Shown here: positions 18,419 through 25,978 of the stretch, piece after piece
Numbering within the stretch: the first letter of the stretch is position 1
Layout of the letters: each line of letters starts with the position of its first letter
DNA from: Phaeobacter sp. HF9A
GTDB lineage: Bacteria > Pseudomonadota > Alphaproteobacteria > Rhodobacterales > Rhodobacteraceae
DNA: 58,890 nt
Assembly (NCBI RefSeq): GCF_011806385.1
Contig: NZ_JAATOX010000011.1
Span: 1 to 58,890, forward strand
Direction: 5' to 3'
Position numbers and translations under genes: made by a program
The notes under the pieces: generated by a model
What the model was told of the DNA's origin: nothing
Database searches by the model: none
What the model saw: the letters and a program-made list of their open reading frames with translations, nothing else

Positions 18419-19461
18419 TGGTCTCTGTCGCTGACGTCGCACCGCGCACCCCCTGGGAAGAGCCGCCCGCCATGGGCGAGGCCATCGAGGTGGCCGAGGG
18501 CGTCCTCTGGATGCGCCTGCCGCTGCCGATGAAGCTCGACCACGTCAATGTCTATGCGCTGGACGAGGGCGACAGCTGGACGGTGATCGACACGGGGATG
18601 TCGTCGAACAAGACCCGCCGGATCTGGGCCGAGCTGATGGCGGGCCCCCTGGCGGGCAAACCCGTGGGCCGTGTGGTGGTGACCCATCACCACCCGGACC
18701 ATATCGGCAATGCGGGCTGGTTTCAGTCCGAACATGGCGCCGAGCTTGTGACCACCCGCACCGCCTGGCTGTTTGCCCGCATGCTGACGCTGGATGTGCA
18801 GGAGGAATGGCCCGAGGAAACCCTGGCCTATTATCGCAGCGCGGGCATGGATCCCGCGATCTATGCCGCGCGCAAGGCCGACCGGCCGTTCAATTTTGCA
18901 GATACCGTCTATCCGATGCCGCTGGGCTTCACCCGGATCCAGCAGGGCGATGTGCTGCGCATGGGCGGGCGCGAATGGGATGTGCATATGGGCAACGGCC
19001 ACGCGCCGGAACATGCAACCTTCTGGAGCCGCGACGATCATCTGGTGCTGACCGGCGATCAGGTGCTCTCCTCGATCAGCCCCAACATCGGTGTCTACGC
19101 GACCGAACCGGAGGCGGATCCGCTGGCGGAATGGCTGGAGGCCTGCGAGCGTCTGGCGGCGCTGGCGCGTCCCGACCATCTGGCGCTGGGCGGCCACAAG
19201 CTGCCCTTTACCCGGCTGCCCCTGCGCATGCGCCAGCTCATCGACAATCATCACGGCGCGCTGGAGCGGCTGCTCGATCACCTGGAGACCCCCAAAAGCG
19301 CGGCGGAGTGTTTCGGGCTGCTGTTCAAGCGCCAGATCGGAGCCGGGGAATACGGGCTGGCGCTGGTGGAAGCGGTGGCCCATGTCAATCACCTCTACCG
19401 CACCGGCCAGGTCACGCGCGAGCGCCGCGCGGATGAGGCCTGGGTTTACCGCCGCGCCTGA
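18418..19461 (+). CDS. MBL-fold metallo-hydrolase
   Basis: Metallo-beta-lactamase-fold protein of 347 residues with the zinc motif THHHPDHIG (89-97), a later GNGHAPEHATF (third metal His) and LTGDQVL (Asp bridge). A C-terminal helical region (about 265-347) matches the winged-helix-like tail of hydrolases of this type that sit beside acyl-CoA metabolism genes. Translationally coupled to the acyl-CoA dehydrogenase, so thioester or acyl-CoA-related hydrolysis is a reasonable guess; substrate unknown. Confidence 0.88.
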   Translation: MVSVADVAPRTPWEEPPAMGEAIEVAEGVLWMRLPLPMKLDHVNVYALDEGDSWTVIDTGMSSNKTRRIWAELMAGPLAGKPVGRVVVTHHHPDHIGNAGWFQSEHGAELVTTRTAWLFARMLTLDVQEEWPEETLAYYRSAGMDPAIYAARKADRPFNFADTVYPMPLGFTRIQQGDVLRMGGREWDVHMGNGHAPEHATFWSRDDHLVLTGDQVLSSISPNIGVYATEPEADPLAEWLEACERLAALARPDHLALGGHKLPFTRLPLRMRQLIDNHHGALERLLDHLETPKSAAECFGLLFKRQIGAGEYGLALVEAVAHVNHLYRTGQVTRERRADEAWVYRRA

Positions 19462-19503
19462 GGCTGCCACTCTGTCCGCAGAGCTCAGCCCGAGGATTTG
19501 CCC

Positions 19504-19965
19504 ATGGACAACAAGATCGCAACCAGCGCCGAGGTGGCAGAGGCCGCCGCGCTGCCCTGTCATCGCGAGGTACACAGCGACCCCAATGCGCCCGAAGCGC
19601 TGCGGGACGTGCCGGAACCGATGCAAAAGGTGCCCACCGCAGAACAGAAAAGCCCGGCGCGCTGGGCCTATGAGCGGCTGATCCTCTATATCCAGAACTT
19701 TGAAAAGACGCTGGACGGCGAGCACGAGGTTGCGATGGGCTTTGCCGGGGGCGATGCCGGTGTGCTGCGGATCGAGGGCATGGGCTATTTCGACCCCGAT
19801 ATCGTGACCTTCTACGGAAGCGATTCGGCGGGCGCGCGGACGCAACTGGTGCAGCACGTGAGCCAGCTCAATGTGATTCTGCGCGCGATGACAAAGCCCA
19901 AACCGGAGGAGCCGGCCAAGCGGATCGGTTTTCGCCTTGTTGCGGAGCTGGAAGATCAGGCGTGA
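19504..19965 (+). CDS. DUF6173 family protein
   Basis: 153-residue protein of unknown function. The conserved block includes AALPCHREVHSDPNAPEALR near the N-terminus, WAYERLILYIQNFEK and MGFFD-like GMGYFDPDIVTFYG in the centre, as I recall for the DUF6173 family of Rhodobacteraceae. No signal peptide or membrane segment. Start at ATG 19504 with GAGGA about 8 nt upstream; a TTG two codons earlier is the only nearby alternative. It follows the MBL gene by 42 nt on the same strand. Confidence 0.8.
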   Translation: MDNKIATSAEVAEAAALPCHREVHSDPNAPEALRDVPEPMQKVPTAEQKSPARWAYERLILYIQNFEKTLDGEHEVAMGFAGGDAGVLRIEGMGYFDPDIVTFYGSDSAGARTQLVQHVSQLNVILRAMTKPKPEEPAKRIGFRLVAELEDQA

Positions 19966-20052
19966 CCCTGTTCTGCGCGCCGCTTCCAACTAGCGGCGCG
20001 ACACAAGAGAGCCCGGCTGGAGGGATTGCGCTTTGCTTTGCAAATCGCCGGG

Positions 20053-20085
20053 GGCAGGGGCGGCGCCTTCGGCGCCGCCCCTGCC
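20053..20085. repeat. 15-bp perfect stem-loop, GC-rich intergenic repeat
   Basis: Arms 20053-20067 and 20071-20085 are exactly complementary with the loop TTC. GCCGGGCCCAACG follows, a motif also present near 15417-15434. No T run, so it is more likely a repeat or RNA-stabilising structure than a classical terminator. Confidence 0.85.
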
Positions 20086-20224
20086 GGGCCCAACGCTTTT
20101 GCGGGAGGCTTTGCCTCATGCACAAAGGGTCGGGAGCGCCCCGGTTTCTGTTTCACCCCGCCGGTGAGGCATGTGTTGAACGGGGTGAATTCCGGGGTCA
20201 GGCAGGCAATCGGGTCGCCGATAT

Positions 20225-20263
20225 AGGTCAGTGATGCTGACCTGATGTTTCGCGTACGAAACA
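20225..20263. promoter_or_regulatory. Two adjacent palindromes, putative repressor sites
   Basis: AGGTCAG-TGATG-CTGACCT (20225-20243) has perfect 7-base arms; TGTTTCG-CGTA-CGAAACA (20246-20263) also has perfect 7-base arms and a TetR-operator-like look. They are 2 nt apart and about 180 nt upstream of coxIV. No regulator gene is adjacent. Confidence 0.55.
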
Positions 20264-20443
20264 ATGGGTCAGGCCTGTTGATACAATTTATGCGCGTTGC
20301 CAGGGGGGCGGGCGCTGATATCCTGGGGTCGCTGCAACAGTGCCCTTCGGGATGGCAGAACTGAGGCGATAGAGGTGGTGACAGCGGTTTAGAAATCCAG
20401 TATCACCGCCTGCAAGTGAAAAGACGCGAACAGGACCATTCAA

Positions 20444-20578
20444 ATGGCTGAACACAAGCACGGCACCATGGATACCTCCGTTCAGGAGCAAACCTTCAAC
20501 AGCTTCATGACTTTTGTCTCCCGCTTCTGCATCTTCCTGGTGTGTTTCGGGATCTTCCTGGCGGTATTTGCCAGCTAA
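20444..20578 (+). CDS. aa3-type cytochrome c oxidase subunit IV, small form
   Basis: A 44-residue protein (MAEHKHGTMDTSVQEQ at the N-terminus) with a short polar head and one membrane helix (about residues 20-43, FMTFVSRFCIFLVCFGIFLAV region). Length, the MDTS..QE head and the single helix match the bacterial aa3-type cytochrome oxidase subunit IV family, an accessory subunit packed against subunits I and III in Rhodobacter and Paracoccus oxidases. The main oxidase genes are not in the window, as is common. Preceded by an AGGA-containing leader and a long regulatory-looking gap. Confidence 0.85.
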   Translation: MAEHKHGTMDTSVQEQTFNSFMTFVSRFCIFLVCFGIFLAVFAS

Positions 20579-20629
20579 GCCGAGACCTATTGCAGTTCTG
20601 ACAGACGAAATTGCGCGGAGCGTTTACTG

Positions 20630-21262
20630 ATGCGGACCCCGATCCTTATTCTTGCGCTCTGCGCGGCACTTGCGGGCTGTGCACAAAAGCCTGACCGGCC
20701 GGATGCCTCGCCCGAGGCGGCAGCGCAGGCGGCCTATCGGGACCCGGCGCATCCCTCGATGACGCTGATCACCGTGGTCAACAACCGCAGCGGCGCGGGC
20801 GCCCATACGGCGCTGATGGTCAATGCCTCCGAGCAGGTGATCTTTGACCCGGCGGGGTCCTTCTATGCCGATATCGTGCCGGAGCGCGAGGATGTGCTCT
20901 ATGGCATCACCCCGCGGCTCTATCAGGCCTATCGCGGCGCCCATGCGCGGGAAACCTTCCATGTGGTATCGCAAAAGGTCGACCTGACGCCGGAGCAGGC
21001 GCAGGCGGCCTATCAGCTGGTCACCACCAACGGCCGCGTGCCGGGGGCGTTTTGCGCCAATGCCACCTCGAATATCCTGAGCCGGATCCCGGGGTTTGAG
21101 CAGATCAAGGTGACCTACTACCCGGTGAAGCTGCAAGAGCAGTTCGCGCAGATCCCGGGGGTGGAAACCGACACCTATTATGAAAATGACAGCGACGATC
21201 TGAAGGCCGGACTGGCCCAGACCAACGCCAAGCTGAACGCCGCCGCCGGAACCGGTAACTGA
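20630..21262 (+). CDS. Lipoprotein of unknown function, possible permuted NlpC/P60-like fold
   Basis: 210 residues with a lipoprotein signal (LAGC, lipidated Cys17). The mature domain has GAGAHTALMV (His59), VIFDPAGSF and, 80 residues later, PGAFCANATS (Cys142) near the start of a helix. A His strand preceding a Cys helix is the order seen in circularly permuted papain-like NlpC/P60 families; this is an inference from a few residues. GGAG lies upstream of the ATG. Situated 51 nt after coxIV and convergent with azlD. Confidence 0.8.
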   Translation: MRTPILILALCAALAGCAQKPDRPDASPEAAAQAAYRDPAHPSMTLITVVNNRSGAGAHTALMVNASEQVIFDPAGSFYADIVPEREDVLYGITPRLYQAYRGAHARETFHVVSQKVDLTPEQAQAAYQLVTTNGRVPGAFCANATSNILSRIPGFEQIKVTYYPVKLQEQFAQIPGVETDTYYENDSDDLKAGLAQTNAKLNAAAGTGN

Positions 21263-21285
21263 CGCAGGATGAACGGGTCCTGAGC

Positions 21286-21655
21286 CTAGGTGAGGCGGGC
21301 GGCGTAAGCGCCATCCCAGAAAATACATCAGCGCCCAAAGGCTTGTGGCGCCGCTGACCATGGCGATCAGCACGTTTCTGGTCAGCACTGCCACGGCCAG
21401 GGTCAGGGCGGCGGCAGAAAAATGGATCAGGCTCGGCGCGCCGTCAGTGGGCGCGGGCCAGACCACCAGCGGCGCGACCAGCGCCGGGATGATCGCCACC
21501 GCCGTATAGCGCAGATGCCGCATCAGCCAGTCGGGCATGGCGCGGTTGCCGACCAGCCCGATAAAGGCAAAGCGCAGCGCAAAGCTCCCGATCGCCAGCC
21601 CGGCAATCACGATCCACAGGGTTGTGCGGTCAAAGGCCATGGCGGTCTCGCTCAT
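21286..21655 (-). CDS. azlD: AzlD-type branched-chain amino acid exporter subunit, probable 3' frameshift
   Basis: Small membrane partner of AzlC. The recognisable AzlD sequence starts at ATG 21655 (MSETAMAFDRTTLWIVIAGL) and includes RHLRYTAVAIIPALVAPLV and LTRNVLIAMVSG, the usual family landmarks. After residue 111 (LMYFLG) the zero frame does not stop but runs on for some 240 codons antisense to the lipoprotein gene. Skipping one base in the TTTT run at 21320-21323 leads to a TAG at 21288-21286 and a normal-sized protein of about 122 residues. I therefore give this end, but it is either a mutation, a sequencing error or a read-through tail. The start overlaps the azlC stop (ATGA). Confidence 0.65.
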
Positions 21656-22386
21656 TCCGGCGCCTCCGGTGAGATTTCTTGCTGGCGCTGTGCAAACCAA
21701 AGCTCCGCCTGTGCGCCGGCCATCATGCCCGCCAGTCCGGCCACGATCAGCCCCAGATTATAGGGCAGGAAGGCGGCAGGCAGTGCCACTGCGCAGGCGG
21801 TGAAACAGGCGACCACATGGGCCGGGGTGCGCAGCATCGGGCCGATCATCGCCAGAAAGGCAATCGGCAGCACGAAGTCGAGCCCGAGATTATCCGGCAC
21901 TGCCGCCCCCACCCAGGCGCCGGTCAGCGTCGCGGCCATCCAGGCCGGGGCGACCAGCCCGTTGGTGCCAAAGAAATAGGCCATCCGCTCGCGGGTGCCC
22001 CAGTCGCGGCGACGCTCAAATTCGATCATCGAGAGCGCATAGGCCTGATCCACCGTCAGATAGGCGGCGCAGGCGCGCTGCCACAGGGGCGCATCGCCGA
22101 GGTAAGGCGTCAGCGAGGCGGAATACATCGCCACCCGCAGGTTCACGGCCAGGGCGGAAATCAGCACGATCAGTGTCGGCGTGTGTTCCTGCATCAGCTG
22201 CAAGGCGGTGAACTGCGCCGATCCGGCAAAGACCGCCAGCGAGAAGGACATCGCCTCTCCGACGCGCAGGCCGGCCTCTGCCGCGAGCACCCCGAAGAGC
22301 AACCCAAAGGGGCCCGAGACCAAAACAAAGGGGGCGCTGTCGCGCAGGCCTTTCCAAAAGGCGGATTTCGTGGTGGAGATTGCCAT
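21652..22386 (-). CDS. azlC: AzlC family branched-chain amino acid exporter subunit
   Basis: 244-residue inner-membrane protein, large subunit of an AzlCD-type exporter for branched-chain amino acids or analogues. Family features: an N-terminal SAPFVLVSGPFGLLFG, EAMSFSLAVFAGSAQF (about 44-59), NLRVAMYSASLTPYL and DQAYALS, with several hydrophobic segments. Translationally coupled to azlD. Divergent from fdhD with a 55-nt gap. Confidence 0.92.
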   Translation of the reverse strand: MAISTTKSAFWKGLRDSAPFVLVSGPFGLLFGVLAAEAGLRVGEAMSFSLAVFAGSAQFTALQLMQEHTPTLIVLISALAVNLRVAMYSASLTPYLGDAPLWQRACAAYLTVDQAYALSMIEFERRRDWGTRERMAYFFGTNGLVAPAWMAATLTGAWVGAAVPDNLGLDFVLPIAFLAMIGPMLRTPAHVVACFTACAVALPAAFLPYNLGLIVAGLAGMMAGAQAELWFAQRQQEISPEAPE

Positions 22387-22441
22387 GCCCGGCCCTTAAG
22401 TTAACAGGTGTATGGCTACGCGTCTTGGAGGAGCTTGGCAA

Positions 22442-23326
22442 TTGGCGAAATTGGATCCAATGTCGGAAAACTACGTAATTGCTCCTGATCCGGGCAATTC
22501 CCGGCTGACCCGTGTGGTGCGCGGCACCGACCACCTGGGGCAAGCCACCGAGATTTCGGTGGTCGAGGAACGCCCGCTGACCATCTACCTCAATCGTCAG
22601 GAGATCGTCACGGCGATGACCATTGGCGATTACCCGGAATATCTGGCGCTGGGGTTTCTGAAAAATCAGGGCATGCTGTCGGAAACTGATGTGGTGACCC
22701 GCGTTGATTACGACGAGGAGGTGGAGACCGTGGTGGTGCGCACCGAGGTCGAGACCTCGCATGAGGAAAAGCTGCAAAAGAAGACCCGCACCTCGGGCTG
22801 CGCGGTGGGCACGGTGTTTGGCGATATGATGGCCGGGCTGGAGGGGGTTACGCTGCCGCCGGTCGAGGTAAAGACCTCCTGGCTCTATGCGCTGTCCGCT
22901 ACGATAAACCGCACACCCTCGCTCTATCTGGAGGCCGGAGCGATCCATGGCACGGTGCTGTGTCATCAGGATCGCCCGCTGGTCTATATGGAGGATGTGG
23001 GCCGCCACAACGCGGTGGACAAGATCGCGGGCTGGATGCTGTCGGAGGGCGTCGAGGCGGCAGATAAGATCCTTTATACCACCGGGCGGCTGACCTCGGA
23101 GATGGTGATCAAGACTGCGATAATGGGCATTCCGGTGCTGGTCTCGCGCTCGGGCTTTACCGCCTGGGGGGTGGAGATCGCACAGGAGATCGGCCTCACC
23201 CTGATTGGCCGGATGCGCGGGCAGCGGTTTGTCTGCCTTGCGGGCGAAGAACGCCTGCTGCGTGACATGGACCCCGGCGCGGTGCCAATGGAAGAGAAGA
23301 AACATCGCCGAAAGAGCGCAGAATGA
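22442..23326 (+). CDS. fdhD: Formate dehydrogenase accessory sulfurtransferase FdhD
   Basis: Transfers sulfur from a cysteine desulfurase to the molybdenum cofactor of formate dehydrogenase. Landmarks: EERPLTIYLNRQ, LALGFLKNQG, YMEDVGRHNAVDK, LYTTGRLTSEMV and SRSGFTAW. The Cys motif is SGCAVG (Cys120), a single Cys instead of the CxxC of E. coli. I place the start at TTG 22442 because GGAGGAG (22427-22433) is optimally spaced 8 nt upstream; ATG 22412 and ATG 22460 are alternatives. First gene of fdhD-mobA-mobB-moeA. Confidence 0.9.
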   Translation: MAKLDPMSENYVIAPDPGNSRLTRVVRGTDHLGQATEISVVEERPLTIYLNRQEIVTAMTIGDYPEYLALGFLKNQGMLSETDVVTRVDYDEEVETVVVRTEVETSHEEKLQKKTRTSGCAVGTVFGDMMAGLEGVTLPPVEVKTSWLYALSATINRTPSLYLEAGAIHGTVLCHQDRPLVYMEDVGRHNAVDKIAGWMLSEGVEAADKILYTTGRLTSEMVIKTAIMGIPVLVSRSGFTAWGVEIAQEIGLTLIGRMRGQRFVCLAGEERLLRDMDPGAVPMEEKKHRRKSAE

Positions 23327-23420
23327 GCCGCCCGGGGCAGGGGCGCGCCTCGGGGCCATCGAGGCCCGCTCGGCGCGCGGCGCGGCGATGCCGCTTGGGC
23401 GCAAGTGGAAAGGATGCAGC

Positions 23421-24059
23421 ATGACACAGGTTCTTGGAGTGATCCTGGCAGGTGGGCTGGCCACCCGGATGGGCGGCGGCGACAAGGGGCTGCTGCGTCT
23501 TGGCGGACGGAGCCTGCTGACGCGGGTGGTTGATCGGCTGGCGCCGCAGGTTGCGGGGCTGGCGCTGAACGCCAATGGCGATGCGGCGCGGTTTGCGGAT
23601 CTGGGCCTGCCGGTGATTGCCGACAGTATCGAGGGCTTTGCCGGGCCGCTGGCCGGGGTGCTGGCGGGGCTTGACTGGGCGGCGGAGCAGGGGGCGGAGG
23701 CGATTGTCACCGCCGCCGCCGACACGCCGTTCTTTCCCACCGATCTGGTGGCACGGCTGGTCGCGGCCTCGGCGGGGCAGGCGCATCCCTTGGTGCTGGC
23801 CACCACGCCCAAGAGCGGCGATGAGATGCTGAAATCCGGCGGCCGTGGCCGCGTCAATCGCCACCCGACCTTTGGTCTCTGGCCGGTGGCGCTGCGAGAT
23901 GATTTGCGGGCGGCGCTGAACGACGGGCTGCGCAAGGTGGTGCTGTGGACCGACCGGCATGGCGGGCGCGAGGCGCTGTTTGACGCCACGCCCTTTGATC
24001 CCTTCTTTAACGTCAACACGCCCGACGATCTGGCGCGGGCAGAGGGGCTATTGCGATGA
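23421..24059 (+). CDS. mobA: Molybdenum cofactor guanylyltransferase
   Basis: Couples GTP to molybdopterin to give the guanine-dinucleotide cofactor used by DMSO reductase-family enzymes, including formate dehydrogenases. 212 residues with the nucleotide-binding signature ILAGGLATRMGGGDKGLL near the N-terminus, the AADTPF metal site and a NVNTPDDLARAE C-terminus. ATG 23421 has AAAGGA about 6 nt upstream. Overlaps mobB by ATGA and follows fdhD by 94 nt. Confidence 0.95.
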   Translation: MTQVLGVILAGGLATRMGGGDKGLLRLGGRSLLTRVVDRLAPQVAGLALNANGDAARFADLGLPVIADSIEGFAGPLAGVLAGLDWAAEQGAEAIVTAAADTPFFPTDLVARLVAASAGQAHPLVLATTPKSGDEMLKSGGRGRVNRHPTFGLWPVALRDDLRAALNDGLRKVVLWTDRHGGREALFDATPFDPFFNVNTPDDLARAEGLLR

Positions 24060-24565
24060 AACTCTATGGTGTGACCGGCTGGAAGAACAACGGCAAGACT
24101 GGCCTGATGGAGCGGCTGGTGGCGGAGTTCACCGCGCGGGGGCTGCGTGTTTCCACCCTGAAACACGCCCATCACAGCACCGATGTGGACCAGCCCGGCA
24201 CCGACAGCCATCGCCACCGCGTTGCGGGGGCAGAGGAGGTGGTGCTGGCCTCGCCCAACCGCGTCGCCATCATGCAGGAGCTGCGCGGCGCGCCGGAGCC
24301 GTCGCTGACCGCGCTGCTGGCCCGGATGCGCCCGGTGGATCTGATCCTGATCGAGGGGTTCAAGCGGGAGCCGCATCCCAAGATCGAAGTCTATCGCACC
24401 GCCGCTGGCAGCGCGCTGATCGCGCCGCAGGATGCCAGCATCCGCGCCGTGGCCGCCGACATCCCGCTGGATCTGGATCGCCCGGTCTTTGATCTGGATG
24501 ACACGAGGGCGATTGCCGATTTCATCGCGGCGGAGCTGAGCCTGAACGCGGAGGCTGCGCAATGA
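24056..24565 (+). CDS. mobB: Molybdopterin-guanine dinucleotide biosynthesis adaptor MobB
   Basis: GTP-binding partner of MobA. 169 residues with the P-loop GWKNNGKT (8-15), LKHAHHS and the DLILIEGFKREPHPKIEVYR block typical of the family. Both ends are coupled by ATGA overlaps (to mobA and moeA), so the three proteins are translated as a unit. Confidence 0.95.
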   Translation: MKLYGVTGWKNNGKTGLMERLVAEFTARGLRVSTLKHAHHSTDVDQPGTDSHRHRVAGAEEVVLASPNRVAIMQELRGAPEPSLTALLARMRPVDLILIEGFKREPHPKIEVYRTAAGSALIAPQDASIRAVAADIPLDLDRPVFDLDDTRAIADFIAAELSLNAEAAQ

Positions 24566-25830
24566 CCGTGACGCCGCCGCCCCTGCGCAACGATTGTTTT
24601 GCCCTGCCGCAGGGGGTGAGCTGGACGCCCGTGGAGGAGGCGCTGGCGCTGCTGCGAGACAGGCTGGCGCCGGTCACGGGCGTTGAGACGCTGCCGCTGG
24701 CGGAGGCATTGGGCCGGGTGTTGGCGCAGGAGGCGGTGGCGCGGCGCTCCAACCCGCCGCAGCCCAATTCCGCGGTCGATGGCTATGGCTTCGCCGGGGC
24801 GCGGGACGCGGGGCCGCATGTGCTGCCGCTGGTGGCGGGGCGCGCGGCGGCGGGGGTGCCCTATGCGGATGTCGTGCCCGAGGGCCATGCGATCCGTATC
24901 CTGACCGGCGCGGCGCTGCCCGAAGGGGCCGATACGGTGATCCTGGAAGAGGACGTGCGCATCGATGGGCGGCAGGTCGCCTTTCACGGGCCACTAAAGC
25001 GCGGCGCCAATGCGCGGGCGGCGGGCGAGGATGTGATGGCGGGCGAGGTGATCCTGCCGGCGGGGCGGGTGTTGACGCCTGCCGATCTGGCGCTGGCCTC
25101 GGCCACCGGTCTGGCGAAGCTTGCGGTACGCAAACCCCTGCGGGTGGCGGTGATTTCCACCGGCGACGAGCTGGTGGAGCCGGGGGCTGTGGCCGGGTTG
25201 GGGCAGATCTATGACGCCAATCGCCCGATGCTTTTGGCGCTGATGCAGCAGTTTGGCTTTCAGGTGCTGGATATGGGTCGCATTGCGGATCATCGCGAGA
25301 GCCTGCGGCAGGCGCTGGATGAGGCGGCGGCGCGGGCGGATGTGATCCTGACCAGCGGCGGTGCCTCGGCGGGGGACGAGGACCATGTCTCGGCGCTCTT
25401 GCGCGCGGCGGGTGCGATGCAGGAATGGCGGATCGCGCTGAAACCGGGCCGCCCGCTGGCGCTGGGCATGTGGAGCGGCACGCCGGTCTTTGGCCTGCCG
25501 GGCAACCCGGTGGCGGCGCTGGTCTGCACGCTGATCTTTGCCCGCCCAGCGATGGGGCTGATGGCGGGGGCGGGCTGGTCGGAGCCCTTGGGGTTTGAGG
25601 TGCCAGCGGCGTTTTCCAAAAACAAGAAACCGGGGCGGCGGGAGTATCTGCGCGCCCGGCTGCGCGCGGGGCAGGCCGAAGTGTTCAAATCCGAGGGGTC
25701 GGGGCGGATCTCCGGGCTGAGCTGGGCCGAGGGGCTGGTGGAACTGCCCGATCAGGCCGCCGAGATCCGCCCGGGTGATGTGGTTTATCCCCTATGCCAG
25801 CTTTGGCATGGGGTGAATGAGCCTGAGTGA
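24562..25830 (+). CDS. moeA: Molybdopterin molybdotransferase
   Basis: Inserts molybdate into adenylated molybdopterin. 422 residues in the gephyrin/MoeA arrangement: N-terminal PNSAVDGYGF-like segment (QPNSAVDGYGFAG), ILTGAALPEGADTVI, then domain 3 with ISTGDELVEPG, DANRPML, TSGGASAGDEDH and VFGLPGNPVAA. Starts in an ATGA overlap with mobB. Followed by a hairpin repeat (25903 onwards), not by a typical T-tailed terminator. Confidence 0.95.
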   Translation: MTVTPPPLRNDCFALPQGVSWTPVEEALALLRDRLAPVTGVETLPLAEALGRVLAQEAVARRSNPPQPNSAVDGYGFAGARDAGPHVLPLVAGRAAAGVPYADVVPEGHAIRILTGAALPEGADTVILEEDVRIDGRQVAFHGPLKRGANARAAGEDVMAGEVILPAGRVLTPADLALASATGLAKLAVRKPLRVAVISTGDELVEPGAVAGLGQIYDANRPMLLALMQQFGFQVLDMGRIADHRESLRQALDEAAARADVILTSGGASAGDEDHVSALLRAAGAMQEWRIALKPGRPLALGMWSGTPVFGLPGNPVAALVCTLIFARPAMGLMAGAGWSEPLGFEVPAAFSKNKKPGRREYLRARLRAGQAEVFKSEGSGRISGLSWAEGLVELPDQAAEIRPGDVVYPLCQLWHGVNEPE

Positions 25831-25902
25831 TTGGGCCTTGGGGGAGTGAGCCTGGGGGATCTGTCGCCGGGGGCGGGGTGACTGTGTGGCTGTTGCAAAG
25901 AA

Positions 25903-25956
25903 GGGGGCGCTGCCCCCTCGCGCCATGGGCGCTCACCCCCGGGATATTTGCGGTTA
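25903..25956 (+). repeat. Intergenic element copy C (double hairpin + CCCCCGGGATATTT)
   Basis: GGGGGC-GCT-GCCCCC (25903-25917), then GCGCC-ATG-GGCGC (25920-25932), then CCCCCGGGATATTT and GCGGTTAGAAGAA. Almost the same layout and ends as copy D at 55549-55603. It lies between the convergent moeA and GNAT genes. Confidence 0.8.
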
Positions 25957-25978
25957 GAAGAAAAAGTGGCGGGCGCGA

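Larger units (their letters stand above)
19966..20443. other. 478-nt gap with hairpins and two operator-like palindromes
   Basis: I find no protein gene here. The stretch holds a 15-bp perfect hairpin (20053-20085), a small GAGGC-TTT-GCCTC hairpin (20105-20117), the palindromes AGGTCAG-N5-CTGACCT (20225-20243) and TGTTTCG-N4-CGAAACA (20246-20263), a possible -10 TACAAT (20282-20287) and a dyad AGGTGGTGA/TCACCGCCT (20373-20411). The second half is probably the promoter and leader of the small coxIV gene. Confidence 0.7.

Noticed and set aside
20624-21700. A long open frame on the minus strand that would extend AzlD to 358 residues.
   Set aside because: The extra part is antisense to a convincing lipoprotein gene and shows no membrane or domain pattern; antisense frames are commonly open in GC-rich DNA.
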